Shown: positions 16,363 to 24,603 of the stretch, in pieces | How the letters are laid out: each line of letters opens with the position of its first letter | Position numbering within the stretch: the stretch's first letter is position 1 | Source of the DNA: Clostridia bacterium | GTDB taxonomy: Bacteria > Bacillota_A > Clostridia > Oscillospirales > CAG-272 | Length of the DNA: 61,017 nucleotides | Assembly: GCA_017501345.1 (NCBI GenBank) | Contig: JAFVXC010000003.1 | Location: 1-61,017 of the forward strand | Direction of reading: 5' to 3' | Notes under the pieces: generated by a model | The model's database searches: none | Told to the model about the DNA's origin: nothing | Seen by the model: the letters and a program-made list of their open reading frames with translations, nothing else | Program-made: the position numbers and the translations under genes

Positions 16363-16698
16363 TTGAACATCAAAGAAATGTTAAACAGAGTGCTTGATGC
16401 CCTTAAGGACAAACACACTACTTGGTTTTATGTAGAGCTTCCGAAAATCGATATGGAAGCTTTGAGAAAAAAGATTATTGCAATCTTAAAGGACAAGCAC
16501 GGAGGTATCGGGACGATTCCCGATGATGAGATCGAAGCCCTTGCCGATGTTCTCCTGCCCGGTGTTATAAAGTTTTTCTCTTCTGATGAATGGCGCGCTG
16601 AATTTGAAGAATGGAAGAAAGAGCGCGAGTTGTTATTAGCACAAAGAGAGGAACAAAAAGTATTAGCGCTAAAAGCAGATGAAACCAAAGTATCTTAA
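16363..16698 (+). CDS. Small protein of unknown function in the island
   Basis: 111 residues. The start is taken as TTG at 16363, because AGGAGG (16349-16354) is eight bases upstream, and an ATG at 16356 is too close and out of frame. The sequence is charged and helical, with a partial internal repeat (ALKDKHTTWF and ILKDKHGGIG) and a Glu/Lys/Gln-rich C-terminal helix likely to be a coiled coil. No membrane segment or known motif is seen. It sits between the palindrome array and the recombinase and may be a recombination helper, but that is only a positional guess. Confidence 0.65.
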   Translation: MNIKEMLNRVLDALKDKHTTWFYVELPKIDMEALRKKIIAILKDKHGGIGTIPDDEIEALADVLLPGVIKFFSSDEWRAEFEEWKKERELLLAQREEQKVLALKADETKVS

Positions 16699-16700
16699 TC

Positions 16701-16716
16701 GTCACGTTATCGTGAC
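16701..16716 (+). promoter_or_regulatory. Hairpin or operator before the recombinase
   Basis: GTCACG and CGTGAC flank TTAT, directly before the recombinase ribosome site AGGAG. It resembles the GTCA/TGAC-type palindromes in the array upstream and could act as an operator or translational hairpin. Confidence 0.45.
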
Positions 16717-16730
16717 AGAAAGGAGAGCCA

Positions 16731-18458
16731 ATGACAGGAGTAATATATGCTCGCTATTCCTCGGACAATCAGCGAGAGGAATCGATTGAAGGTCAGCTTC
16801 GTGAGTGTCAAGCCTTTGCAAAAAAGAATGACATCACCCTGCTTGAGCCGTACATCGACAGAGCCTTGTCGGCAAAGACAGATCACCGCCCGAATTTCTT
16901 GAAAATGATCAAGGACAGTGCGGCTAAAAAATTCGACGTTGTTATCGTATGGAAGCTTGACAGATTTTCGCGTAACCGTGTCGACTCGGCACACTACAAG
17001 TATGTCCTTCTCAAAAACGGAGTGAAGGTTATCTCGGCAACCGAATCCATCTCAGAAGGTTCCGAAGGCATTCTGCTTGAGTCTGTGCTTGAAGGTATAG
17101 CGGAATACTATTCTGCCGAGCTCTCCGAGAAGGTGGTGCGAGGTCTGACCGAAAACGCGCTCAAATGCAAATACAACGGTGGCACACTTCCCATCGGATA
17201 CACTGTGGACGAAAATCAATTCTTCCAAGTTGATCCCGTTGCCGCACCTGCCGTTCTTGATGCGTTCAAAAAATACGCCAAGGGCGCAACGATGCAGGAG
17301 ATCACAGACGAGTTAAACATCAAAGGTATTCGCACCGTCAGAGGAACAAAGATCAGCCTCAACACCGTGACACGAATGCTGCACAACCGCCGATACATCG
17401 GAGAGTATCAATATCGTGACGTAGTCGTTCCCAACGGCATACCCGCCATCGTTCCTGCCAAGTTGTTTGAGCAAGTTCAAGAGCGAGCCGCCGCGAACAA
17501 GAAAGCTCCCGCCAAGCACAAAGCCGAGGACGAATATTTGCTGACAACAAAACTGTTCTGCGGCTATTGCCAATGTCTGATCACGGGTGAAAGCGGAACA
17601 AGTCACACGATGGAAGTCCACCGCTATTACAAGTGCCGAGGCACACGTAAGGGTGGAACTTGTAAAAAGAAAACCATCAAGAAAAAATGGATCGAGGAAG
17701 TGGTGATCCTGCTCATTCAGAAGTTCATCTTTGACGATGAATTGCTCGACAGACTTGCAGATATGCTGATCGCCAAACTCAATGCCGAGAGCAGCACTCT
17801 CCCGATTCTTCGCAAGCAGCTTGATGAAATAGAAAAAGGCATCGACAATCTCGTCAACGCCATTCAAGCGGGAATCCTCACCGCATCTACAAAGCAACGT
17901 CTCGAGCAGCTTGAAGCCGAAAAGAGCGAGATCTCGGTGCAGATCCTAAAAGAAGAAATTGCTAAACCTACGGTTACAAAAGAAGATATACTCGCGTATC
18001 TTATTAAGTATCGCAAGCTCAATATGAAACAGCTTGACCACCGCCGCCGACTGATCGATAGCTTTGTAAATGCGATCTATCTGTTCGATGATTACTTGGT
18101 CATTACATTCAACTACAAGGAAGGCACAAAAACAATCACTTTCGCTGAAATTGAAGAGGCCTTTGGTTCGGATTTATCATCACTCACTGCACCAGCGGCA
18201 AGTTGCCGCCCCCAAGAATCGGGTGGCGACAGTAAAAATCCGAACCTTATCACACGACGGTGGGGTTCGGATTTACTTTTTATCTCAATGAAATACAGTA
18301 ATTATCAAGGGCATACAAGTCGAAAACGATTTGTATGCCCTATTTGCATAATATTTGAAAATATATATGCAATTCAATCCTATCAATTGCTTGACAAACT
18401 GCACAATATGTGGTATAATAATATGCAGATGTGGAGGAATGAATATGAGAAAATTTGA
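16731..18458 (+). CDS. Large serine recombinase of the island
   Basis: 575 residues as read. It catalyses site-specific integration and excision. The N-terminal resolvase domain has YARYSSDNQREES with candidate nucleophile Ser10, and KLDRFSRNRVDSAHY. The recombinase domain follows at about 160-270. A zinc-ribbon domain (CGYC, later two Cys, about 280-320) and a coiled-coil region (about 350-420) come next. The last ~75 residues are odd: they run through a terminator hairpin (18236-18274) and the Fic promoter, overlapping the Fic start. I infer that integration fused the gene to host DNA at attR, so the C-terminus depends on the insertion site. Confidence 0.9.
   Translation: MTGVIYARYSSDNQREESIEGQLRECQAFAKKNDITLLEPYIDRALSAKTDHRPNFLKMIKDSAAKKFDVVIVWKLDRFSRNRVDSAHYKYVLLKNGVKVISATESISEGSEGILLESVLEGIAEYYSAELSEKVVRGLTENALKCKYNGGTLPIGYTVDENQFFQVDPVAAPAVLDAFKKYAKGATMQEITDELNIKGIRTVRGTKISLNTVTRMLHNRRYIGEYQYRDVVVPNGIPAIVPAKLFEQVQERAAANKKAPAKHKAEDEYLLTTKLFCGYCQCLITGESGTSHTMEVHRYYKCRGTRKGGTCKKKTIKKKWIEEVVILLIQKFIFDDELLDRLADMLIAKLNAESSTLPILRKQLDEIEKGIDNLVNAIQAGILTASTKQRLEQLEAEKSEISVQILKEEIAKPTVTKEDILAYLIKYRKLNMKQLDHRRRLIDSFVNAIYLFDDYLVITFNYKEGTKTITFAEIEEAFGSDLSSLTAPAASCRPQESGGDSKNPNLITRRWGSDLLFISMKYSNYQGHTSRKRFVCPICIIFENIYAIQSYQLLDKLHNMWYNNMQMWRNEYEKI
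18229..18282 (+). terminator. Second copy of the tRNA-Leu terminator, putative attR
   Basis: AAATCCGAACC (18236-18246) pairs with GGTTCGGATTT (18264-18274), followed by ACTTTTT. With its left flank it matches 8271-8288 over 18 bases with one mismatch, while the loops differ. It lies within the recombinase reading frame. Confidence 0.65.
18391..18419 (+). promoter_or_regulatory. Consensus promoter of the Fic gene
   Basis: TTGACA (18391-18396), 17 bases, TATAAT (18414-18419). It lies inside the 3' end of the recombinase frame. Confidence 0.85.
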
Positions 18459-19491
18459 TTACTCTTTTTTGAATAACGGTCTGCTCCCCGCTCGGCTTGT
18501 CAATCTGACTGTGGGTATCGCAGAATTGAAAACAATGGCAGGGGTTCGCAAGGACGAATACGCTAAGATATTTACAGAGCTTGAGGCGGTAGCTAAAATA
18601 CAGTCGGTCAAAAGTTCTAATGCCATTGAGGGTATCGTAACGAGTGATGACAGAATTGCCGCCATCGTCAGCGGCAGCAGTGCGCCCCTTAATCACAACG
18701 AGGCGGAGATCGCAGGATACCGCGACGCACTGAACGCCATCCACACCGGACACGAATATATCGACTTCCGCGAGAGCGATATTCTCCGTCTGCACGAAAC
18801 GATGATGTCGATTGCGGGATATGAATTTGGCGGTAAATATAAGACCGATGATAACGTCATTTTGGAGGTCGATGCCGACGGAAACCGTCGCATTCGCTTC
18901 CGCCCCACGCCCGCTCGCGAGGTCAAACAAGCAATGGAACAGCTTGAGCTTGCCTATATGGATGCGAGAAACGATGCAAATATCAATCAGCTTTTGCTTA
19001 TCCCTTGCGTGATACTCGATTTCCTTTGCATACACCCCTTCCGTGACGGAAACGGAAGACTCTCCCGTCTGCTCTCGCTCCTATTGCTCTATAAAAATGG
19101 GTTTGACGCGGGTAAATACGTTTCCTTCGAGGAACAGATCAACAATTATAAGGGCTTCTATTACGAGGCATTGAAGCAGTCCTCGGACGGATGGGACACG
19201 AACGAAAACGACTATTTCCCCTTCATCGAAAACTTCCTCTCTACGCTTTATATGTGCTATAAGGAGCTGGACAAGCGTTTTGCTATTGTCAACGGCAAGA
19301 AGATCACCAAGAAAAGCCGTGTGGAAGCAACCGTACTGAATAGCCTGACACCTATTTCCAAATCGGAGATCTGTAAGATTCTCCCCGATGTCAGCCCCAC
19401 CACCGTGGAAGCGGTACTTGGTCAGATGGTGAAAAGCGGAAGCATCAAGAAGATCGGCGACGGAAGAAATTCGAGGTATATAAAAAAATAA
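18445..19491 (+). CDS. Fic-domain protein AMPylase
   Basis: 348 residues from the ATG at 18445, which is seven bases after GGAGG; an ATG at 18439 is too close. Fic proteins transfer AMP, or another nucleotide part, onto hydroxyl side chains of target proteins. The active-site motif HPFRDGNGR begins at His197. An N-terminal inhibitory motif SNAIEG (Ser58 to Gly63) fits class II auto-inhibited Fic proteins. The C-terminal ~60 residues look like a winged helix that may bind DNA. It sits just outside the putative attR with its own strong promoter, so it may be host chromosomal or a neighbouring cargo. The target is unknown. Confidence 0.88.
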   Translation: MRKFDYSFLNNGLLPARLVNLTVGIAELKTMAGVRKDEYAKIFTELEAVAKIQSVKSSNAIEGIVTSDDRIAAIVSGSSAPLNHNEAEIAGYRDALNAIHTGHEYIDFRESDILRLHETMMSIAGYEFGGKYKTDDNVILEVDADGNRRIRFRPTPAREVKQAMEQLELAYMDARNDANINQLLLIPCVILDFLCIHPFRDGNGRLSRLLSLLLLYKNGFDAGKYVSFEEQINNYKGFYYEALKQSSDGWDTNENDYFPFIENFLSTLYMCYKELDKRFAIVNGKKITKKSRVEATVLNSLTPISKSEICKILPDVSPTTVEAVLGQMVKSGSIKKIGDGRNSRYIKK

Positions 19492-19650
19492 AAAATGGTG
19501 CACAAATCATTTCCGTCATCACTCACTGCATAAAAATGAGGCAGGGTGGGGCACCTGCGATAAAGCAGTATCAAATTGAATAATACCTACCGACAGGAAA
19601 AGGACGAAGAATTGTTAAAATTCCTCGTCCTTTTTTCTTGACAAGCACTG

Positions 19651-19984
19651 ACTTAATTAAAGACATATTCTCCTGCAAAGCGAAATCCAGCCCGTGTCAT
19701 CCTGAGCGGAGCGCAAGCGAAGTCGAACTGCGAAGCAGTGCGAGACGAAGTCGAGCAGGATCTCGGGCGAGAATATCATCCTTTCCCCTCGTAGATCCCG
19801 ATGCTACGCATCGCCCTACGGGTTCGACTGCGGGCGGCGCACGCGCCTTCCTCCGCTCAGGATGACACGAGGGGGATACATTACCTCTCGGAAGGTGGCA
19901 AAAAGCACTTATGGGAATTACTTGCCATAAGTGCCTTTGCGTTACTTTTGTCATAGATTTTGTAGTCTTTAATTAAGGCATACG
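19651..19984. mobile_element. MITE-like insertion with 13-base terminal inverted repeats
   Basis: CTTAATTAAAGAC (19652-19664) and GTCTTTAATTAAG (19965-19977) are perfect inverted repeats near the ends. The octamer AAGCACTG occurs on both sides (19643-19650 and 19985-19992), and only once in the uninterrupted copy at 25689-26019, as expected for a target-site duplication. No coding capacity. It contains the inverted-repeat element at 19693-19869 and a hairpin with GCACTTATGG near 19905. Confidence 0.75.
19693..19869. repeat. Nested inverted-repeat element
   Basis: The 19-base ends at 19693-19711 and 19851-19869 are perfect inverted repeats beginning CGTGTCATCCTGAGCGGAG. The interior has short GC-rich repeats such as GCGAAGTCGA. 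This looks like a MITE or REP-type element nested in the larger insertion. Confidence 0.7.
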
Positions 19985-20265
19985 AAGCACTGCATTTGTG
20001 GTCACAAACGCATGTAGTGAAATGTTTTGCTTTCGCAAAACGTGAAATAATGTGCTATTGCACATTGTGAAATATCTCGCTTTGCTCGATGTGAAATGAA
20101 ATTTGCCCACGTTCGCGTAGCGAACATTTCACATTTGCGAAGCAAATATTTCACCGCGAAGCGATTTCACTTGCCCGCAAGGGCAAATTTCGTTGCGTAC
20201 CTGCTCTATGGCAGGTACGCGCCCGTCGGCGGTTCCGAAATCTGCACCGAACTTGCAAAAAACCT

Positions 20266-20294
20266 TTGACATCGCACTTGATTTATGGTATGAT
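20266..20294 (+). promoter_or_regulatory. Promoter of the yhaO/yhaN-like operon
   Basis: TTGACA (20266-20271), 17 bases, TATGAT (20289-20294). Confidence 0.8.
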
Positions 20295-20328
20295 AAATAT
20301 ATCAACACACAGAAAGTGAGGGGGCGCT

Positions 20329-21474
20329 ATGATAAAGATACTGCACACGGGCGACCTGCACCTCGGCAGTCCCTTCTCGGGGCTTTCCCCGAGAGAGAGC
20401 AGGCGATGCCGCGAGCGGCAGGAGGAGTCCTTCGGAAAAATGATCGGATACGCGAAGGCGGAGGGGATCTCCCTCTTTCTCATCGCGGGCGATCTCTTTG
20501 ACGGCGACGCGGTCAGCACAGATACGCTCGACAACGTCTTTGATGCCCTCGCGTCCCTCCCCTGCCCCGTCGTGATCGCCCCCGGCAATCACGATCCCTA
20601 CCGCGTCGGCTCGCCGTATACGGCACGCGTCCTGCCCGAGAACGTCTACGTTTTCGATTCGGAAGCCCTCACGCGCTTCTCCTTCCCCACGCTCGGGGTC
20701 GACGTCTTCGGCTACGCCTTCACGTCTCCCGCATACAGAGAATCCCCCCTCGCATCCCTCCCCGACAACTTCTGTCTCGGAGAGGGGCTCTCAATCCTGC
20801 TCGCGCACGGCGATCTCGATTCTCCGCTCTCGCGCTACGCACCGATACGGTCGCAGGATCTCGCACGGAGCGGTGCCGATTACGTCGCCCTCGGGCACGT
20901 GCACAACGCCGAGGACGAGATCCTGTCGGTCGGCGCGACCGCCTACGCCTACTGCGGCTTCCCCGAGGGGCGGAGCTTCGACGAATGCGGCTTCGGCTCC
21001 TTCCGCGTGATCACGCTGTCATCTGATGCGTCCGTCGATTCTCCCATCGAAGGCGCCGAGCGCGTGCGCTGCTCGACCCACCGCTACGAATCCCGCCGCT
21101 GTGACGTCACGGGCTGCGAATCCGATCCCGACACCGCAGAGCGCATTCGGGCGTTCCTCGCGGAAAACGGCTTCGGGAGCGAGACCACCCTTCGCCTTAC
21201 CCTTGACGGCGAGGTCTCCCCGCGCTACACGCCCGATCCGTCGCGGATCGCGGGACTGCTTGACGGTAACGCGATCCCGTCCCCCCTCACGCTCCTCGAC
21301 CGCACCCTCCCCGTCCTCGGCTCGGACTATCTGGAGAGCGATCTCACCCTCCGCGGTGAGCTTTACCGCATCCTGAAGCCGAAGATGCTCTCGGGAAGCG
21401 AGGAGGAGCGTCTTGACGCCGCTCTTGCGCTACGGCTCGGGCTCGCCGCGCTCGACGAGCGTCCGATCCTTTGA
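20329..21474 (+). CDS. YhaO/SbcD-like DNA repair metallophosphoesterase
   Basis: 381 residues. A calcineurin-type metallophosphoesterase of the SbcD/Mre11 group. The metal-binding motifs are in order: GDLHLG (residues 8-13), GDLFDGD, GNHDP, AHGD and GHVH. The partner ATPase gene begins 22 bases after its stop, as in yhaO-yhaN of Bacillus. The pair would process DNA ends or hairpins in the cytoplasm. GAGGGGG precedes the ATG. The C-terminal part (about 260-381) is a less conserved capping domain. No odd residues noted. Confidence 0.88.
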   Translation: MIKILHTGDLHLGSPFSGLSPRESRRCRERQEESFGKMIGYAKAEGISLFLIAGDLFDGDAVSTDTLDNVFDALASLPCPVVIAPGNHDPYRVGSPYTARVLPENVYVFDSEALTRFSFPTLGVDVFGYAFTSPAYRESPLASLPDNFCLGEGLSILLAHGDLDSPLSRYAPIRSQDLARSGADYVALGHVHNAEDEILSVGATAYAYCGFPEGRSFDECGFGSFRVITLSSDASVDSPIEGAERVRCSTHRYESRRCDVTGCESDPDTAERIRAFLAENGFGSETTLRLTLDGEVSPRYTPDPSRIAGLLDGNAIPSPLTLLDRTLPVLGSDYLESDLTLRGELYRILKPKMLSGSEEERLDAALALRLGLAALDERPIL

Positions 21475-21496
21475 CCGACGGGAGGCACAGAGACAT

Positions 21497-23776
21497 ATGT
21501 ACATTCTTTCTCTTTCCATACACGAATTCGCGGGACTTCGCGATTTCTCCCTTGATCTCTCGGAGGGGCTGAACCTCATCACAGGCAGAAATGAATCGGG
21601 CAAAAGCACCCTCATCGCCTTTATTCGCTTTATCCTCTACGGGCTTCCGAAGCGCCGTGCGGGTGAAGTGCTGTCGGACGGCGACCGCGCCTTCAGCTGG
21701 GAAAACGGCGTTGCCGACGGCAGTATGACCGCCCGGAAGGACGGCACGGTCTACCGCATCGAGCGCCGCGAGCAGAGCGGATCCTCACGGAGGCTTCTCC
21801 ATATCATCGACGAATCTACGGGTGAGCTTCTCCCGAAGGGCGTCACCCCCGAATCCCTCCTCCTCGGCTTCCCCGCAGAGGTATTCGACAGCACCGCCTG
21901 CCTCCGTCAGCTCCGTATGGGCGAGCTCGATTCCGACGGTCTTTCGGGCGCGATCGAGAATCTCATCCTCTCGGGCGACGAATCGATCAACACAGAAAGG
22001 GTGCTGAAGAATCTCGACAAGGCGCGCACGGTCCTTCTCCACAAGAACGGACGCGGCGGCGAGATCTACCGCGCCGAGACCGAGATCTCCTCCCTCCGCC
22101 TCTCCCTTGACAGAGAGAGAGAGGATCACCGCGCGAAAAGAGAGGCTGAGGAGGAGCGCACCGTGCTGCAAAAGCGCATCGGCGAGACCGCCCGCGCGCT
22201 CGAGCGTGCGGAGGAGGAATGCACCTCCCTCGCAGAGACCGAGGTCCTCACGCGCTTCGATTCCCTCCACGGTGAGGAGAAGCGTCTCGGGGCACTGGAG
22301 GAGGAGCTTCTCGTCTACGAAAAGGCACATCCGATCAGCTCTGCCTCCCTACCCGCGCTTTGCCGCTCGCTTCTCGACGCTGCAGAGCGTCTTGACGCAC
22401 ACGAGCGAGGCGTCCTCCGCTGCGAAGCCGAGGAGCGGATCGCAAGTGAGACCCCCGCCGCCGGGGCAGAGATCCTTCGGGCTGCCGAAGCCGTACGCGC
22501 TTCGGGCGGCGCCGATGCCGCCGTTCGGCGGCTTACCGCGTACACGCGGGCGAGGCGGCAGGCGCGCGTGACCGCTACGGTGCTCTTTTCGATCGGGGGC
22601 GCCTGCCTCCTCCTCGGCGCCGCCCTCGCGCTCGTCCTGACAGAGCCGATCCTCTCCCTCGTCTCCCTCGGCGGGGTCGTGGGATTCTTCGGGATCCCCT
22701 TTGTCAGAAGGGCAAAGCGGGCAGATCGCGACGCCGCCGCGCTGTACGCCTCCCTCGGCGTCGATCCCACAGAGGATCTTCGCTCCGCGCTCGACCGCAT
22801 CGAGAAGGAAGCCAAGAGAGACGAAGCGCGCAAGGCGCGTGTCAAGGCGGCTGAGAGCGCCCTCGCGGATGCAAGGCGACGCGAAAGCGAGCAAAGAAGC
22901 GCGGCGGCAGAGCTCCTTCTGTCAGTGGGCATATCCTCGAGTGGGGCGTCCGTCACGCCGCAGACACTCCGCGCACGCGCAGGCGAGCTGACGCGTGAAA
23001 ACGCCGAGCGCGAACGGCTGAAAAGCGGCGTCGCCCTCCTTTCGGAGAGCGTGAGCCGTATGAAGGAGACCCTCCTTCCCTACAGTGAGCCGATCCTCCG
23101 CGAGCGCCTTCCCGCAGGCTTCGACTACGCGGATCCCGCCGCTCTCCACGCCTACGAATCAAAGCGCAACCGCCTCTCGGAGGAACTCCGCGCCCTTCGC
23201 GAGTCGCTTCACGCAACCGAGCGCCGCATCGCGGCTCTCACGGCGGCGTCGGGTGATCCCGAGGCTCTGCTTTCCGAGATCAACGAAAAATGCGAGGAAA
23301 AGGCGGCGCTCGAAAGGAAGCACCGCGCGGTCGTTCTGGCGTATGAATCGATCTCAGCAGCACGCGAGGGACTGAAGCACCGCATCGGCCCCCGCCTCCG
23401 CAGCGATGCCTCGCGCTATCTCGCGGTGATCTCGGACGGAAAATACGACACGATGTCGTACGACACGTCGTTCACCCTCTCGGGTGAGGAGAACGGCAGA
23501 ACCCGCCCCTCTGCCGCCTTCAGCGGCGGTACGCAGGACGCGATGTACCTCTCCCTCCGCCTCGCCCTCTCCGATCTTCTCGCATCGGGCGGCGAGCCCC
23601 TCCCCCTCCTGCTCGACGAGGCTCTCGCACAGCTCGACGATACCCGCGCAGAATCACTCCTCTCGATCCTTCGCGCACGCGCCGAGGAGCACGGCGGTCA
23701 GGTCATTCTCTTCACCTGCCACACGCGCGAGGCTGAGATGCTGAAGGATTCGGGCGCAAGGATGATCACACTGTAA
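21497..23776 (+). CDS. YhaN/SbcC-like AAA ATPase with central membrane hairpin
   Basis: 759 residues from MYILSLSIHEF at 21497; the longer frame runs into the previous gene. The N-terminal half-ATPase has Walker A GRNESGKST (30-38). Long Glu/Arg/Leu-rich coiled coils follow. At about 357-403 there are two hydrophobic segments separated by a short loop, where SbcC/Rad50 would carry the zinc hook; YhaN-type proteins share this feature. The second coiled coil is followed by the signature region and Walker B LLLDEALAQLDD (about 702-713). I infer a membrane-associated partner of the upstream nuclease in double-strand-end processing. Confidence 0.87.
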   Translation: MYILSLSIHEFAGLRDFSLDLSEGLNLITGRNESGKSTLIAFIRFILYGLPKRRAGEVLSDGDRAFSWENGVADGSMTARKDGTVYRIERREQSGSSRRLLHIIDESTGELLPKGVTPESLLLGFPAEVFDSTACLRQLRMGELDSDGLSGAIENLILSGDESINTERVLKNLDKARTVLLHKNGRGGEIYRAETEISSLRLSLDREREDHRAKREAEEERTVLQKRIGETARALERAEEECTSLAETEVLTRFDSLHGEEKRLGALEEELLVYEKAHPISSASLPALCRSLLDAAERLDAHERGVLRCEAEERIASETPAAGAEILRAAEAVRASGGADAAVRRLTAYTRARRQARVTATVLFSIGGACLLLGAALALVLTEPILSLVSLGGVVGFFGIPFVRRAKRADRDAAALYASLGVDPTEDLRSALDRIEKEAKRDEARKARVKAAESALADARRRESEQRSAAAELLLSVGISSSGASVTPQTLRARAGELTRENAERERLKSGVALLSESVSRMKETLLPYSEPILRERLPAGFDYADPAALHAYESKRNRLSEELRALRESLHATERRIAALTAASGDPEALLSEINEKCEEKAALERKHRAVVLAYESISAAREGLKHRIGPRLRSDASRYLAVISDGKYDTMSYDTSFTLSGEENGRTRPSAAFSGGTQDAMYLSLRLALSDLLASGGEPLPLLLDEALAQLDDTRAESLLSILRARAEEHGGQVILFTCHTREAEMLKDSGARMITL

Positions 23777-23825
23777 GTAAAGCATACGCTTTATTATAAA
23801 TTTTTTCACTCAGGAGGAATCCAAA

Positions 23826-24485
23826 ATGACAAGACAAGAAATGAAACAAACGGCAAGGAAACAGCTCTCGGGCAACTGGGGCATCGCGATCGGCGCGTGG
23901 CTTCTGTCCTCGATCATCATCTCGATGGCATCGAGCATTACGTTCGGCCTTTCATTCTGGTTCACGGGCGTGATGACCTTCGGCCTCACGGGGATCTATA
24001 TGTACATCATCCGCGAGGGCTCCGCAAAGCTTGAAACCCTCTTTTCGGGCTTCAGCAACTTTATAAACTCCTTCCTCGCAGGACTGCTCCAGACGTTGTT
24101 CATCTTCCTGTGGACGCTGCTCTTCATCGTCCCCGGCATCGTGAAGTCCTACTCGTACGCTATGACCTTCTATATCCTGAACGACAATCCCGAAATGAGC
24201 GGAAACGACGCGATCACCGCGAGCCGTGAGATGATGAAGGGCCACAAGGGCGAGCTCTTCGTGCTCGATCTCTCCTTCATCGGCTGGTACATCCTCTGCG
24301 GACTTACCCTCGGTATTCTTTCCTTCTACGTAGTTCCCTACGTTCAGGCAACCAAGGCGGCATTCTACGAGTCCCTGAAGAAGGAAAACGACCCCGACGT
24401 CGGGGACGAAGGCACTGCAGGCTTCGGGCACACCCCCACAGAGGAGACCGACACCACAGCCGAGGACACCGTCACCGAGCTCTGA
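23826..24485 (+). CDS. DUF975 family membrane protein
   Basis: 219 residues. The start MTRQEMKQTARKQLSGNWG and a C-terminal segment with YVQATKAAFYESLKK are typical of DUF975. About four to five membrane segments lie between residues 18 and 185. The family is integral to the membrane and its function is unknown. AGGAGG lies eight bases before the ATG. The gap of 49 bases after the YhaN-like gene suggests it may be the third gene of that operon. The C-terminal tail is Thr/Glu-rich and acidic. Confidence 0.82.
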   Translation: MTRQEMKQTARKQLSGNWGIAIGAWLLSSIIISMASSITFGLSFWFTGVMTFGLTGIYMYIIREGSAKLETLFSGFSNFINSFLAGLLQTLFIFLWTLLFIVPGIVKSYSYAMTFYILNDNPEMSGNDAITASREMMKGHKGELFVLDLSFIGWYILCGLTLGILSFYVVPYVQATKAAFYESLKKENDPDVGDEGTAGFGHTPTEETDTTAEDTVTEL

Positions 24486-24531
24486 TGATTCATAATTTGT
24501 GATCCAACATCCCTCACCGTACGATTTCCTC

Positions 24532-24560
24532 TTGACAAACGGAAAAAGAAGAGGTATAAT
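24532..24560 (+). promoter_or_regulatory. Promoter of the GpsA-like gene
   Basis: TTGACA, 17 bases, TATAAT, both perfect. Confidence 0.85.
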
Positions 24561-24603
24561 AGGAAACGTATGATAAATTTTAGCTTTTAAGGAGAAAAAC
24601 AAA

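Larger units (their letters stand above)
8278..18274. mobile_element. Putative ~10 kb serine-recombinase integrative element with defense cargo
   Basis: The region lies between two copies of the tRNA-Leu terminator hairpin. It is clearly AT-richer than its surroundings, most so in the DUF262 gene. It carries tnpV and DUF6809 genes at one end and a large serine recombinase at the other, whose 3' end is inside the right terminator copy. Cargo is a C-protein-like regulator, fused methyltransferase, AlwI-family endonuclease, GmrSD-like protein and a LexA/UmuD-like repressor. No conjugation genes are seen, so it would be mobilisable or simply integrative. Exact attachment sites are inferred. Confidence 0.7.
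19548..20220 (+). repeat. Left copy of a long inverted repeat with hairpin array
   Basis: It fills most of the 837-base gap after the Fic gene. It runs from GCACCTGCGATAAAGCAG through a terminator-like hairpin (AAGGACGAAGAATT with AATTCCTCGTCCTTTTTT, near 19600-19635), the inserted MITE at 19651-19984, and an array of hairpins separated by GTGAAAT (20017, 20042, 20067, 20091) and then ATTTCAC (20126, 20148, 20164). It ends in the hairpin GCGTACCTGC/GCAGGTACGC. The same sequence, inverted and without the MITE, is at 25689-26019. Confidence 0.85.

Noticed and set aside
16731..18458. Phage integrase with a full prophage
   Set aside because: No structural, packaging or lysis genes accompany it; the neighbours are defense and mobile-element genes.
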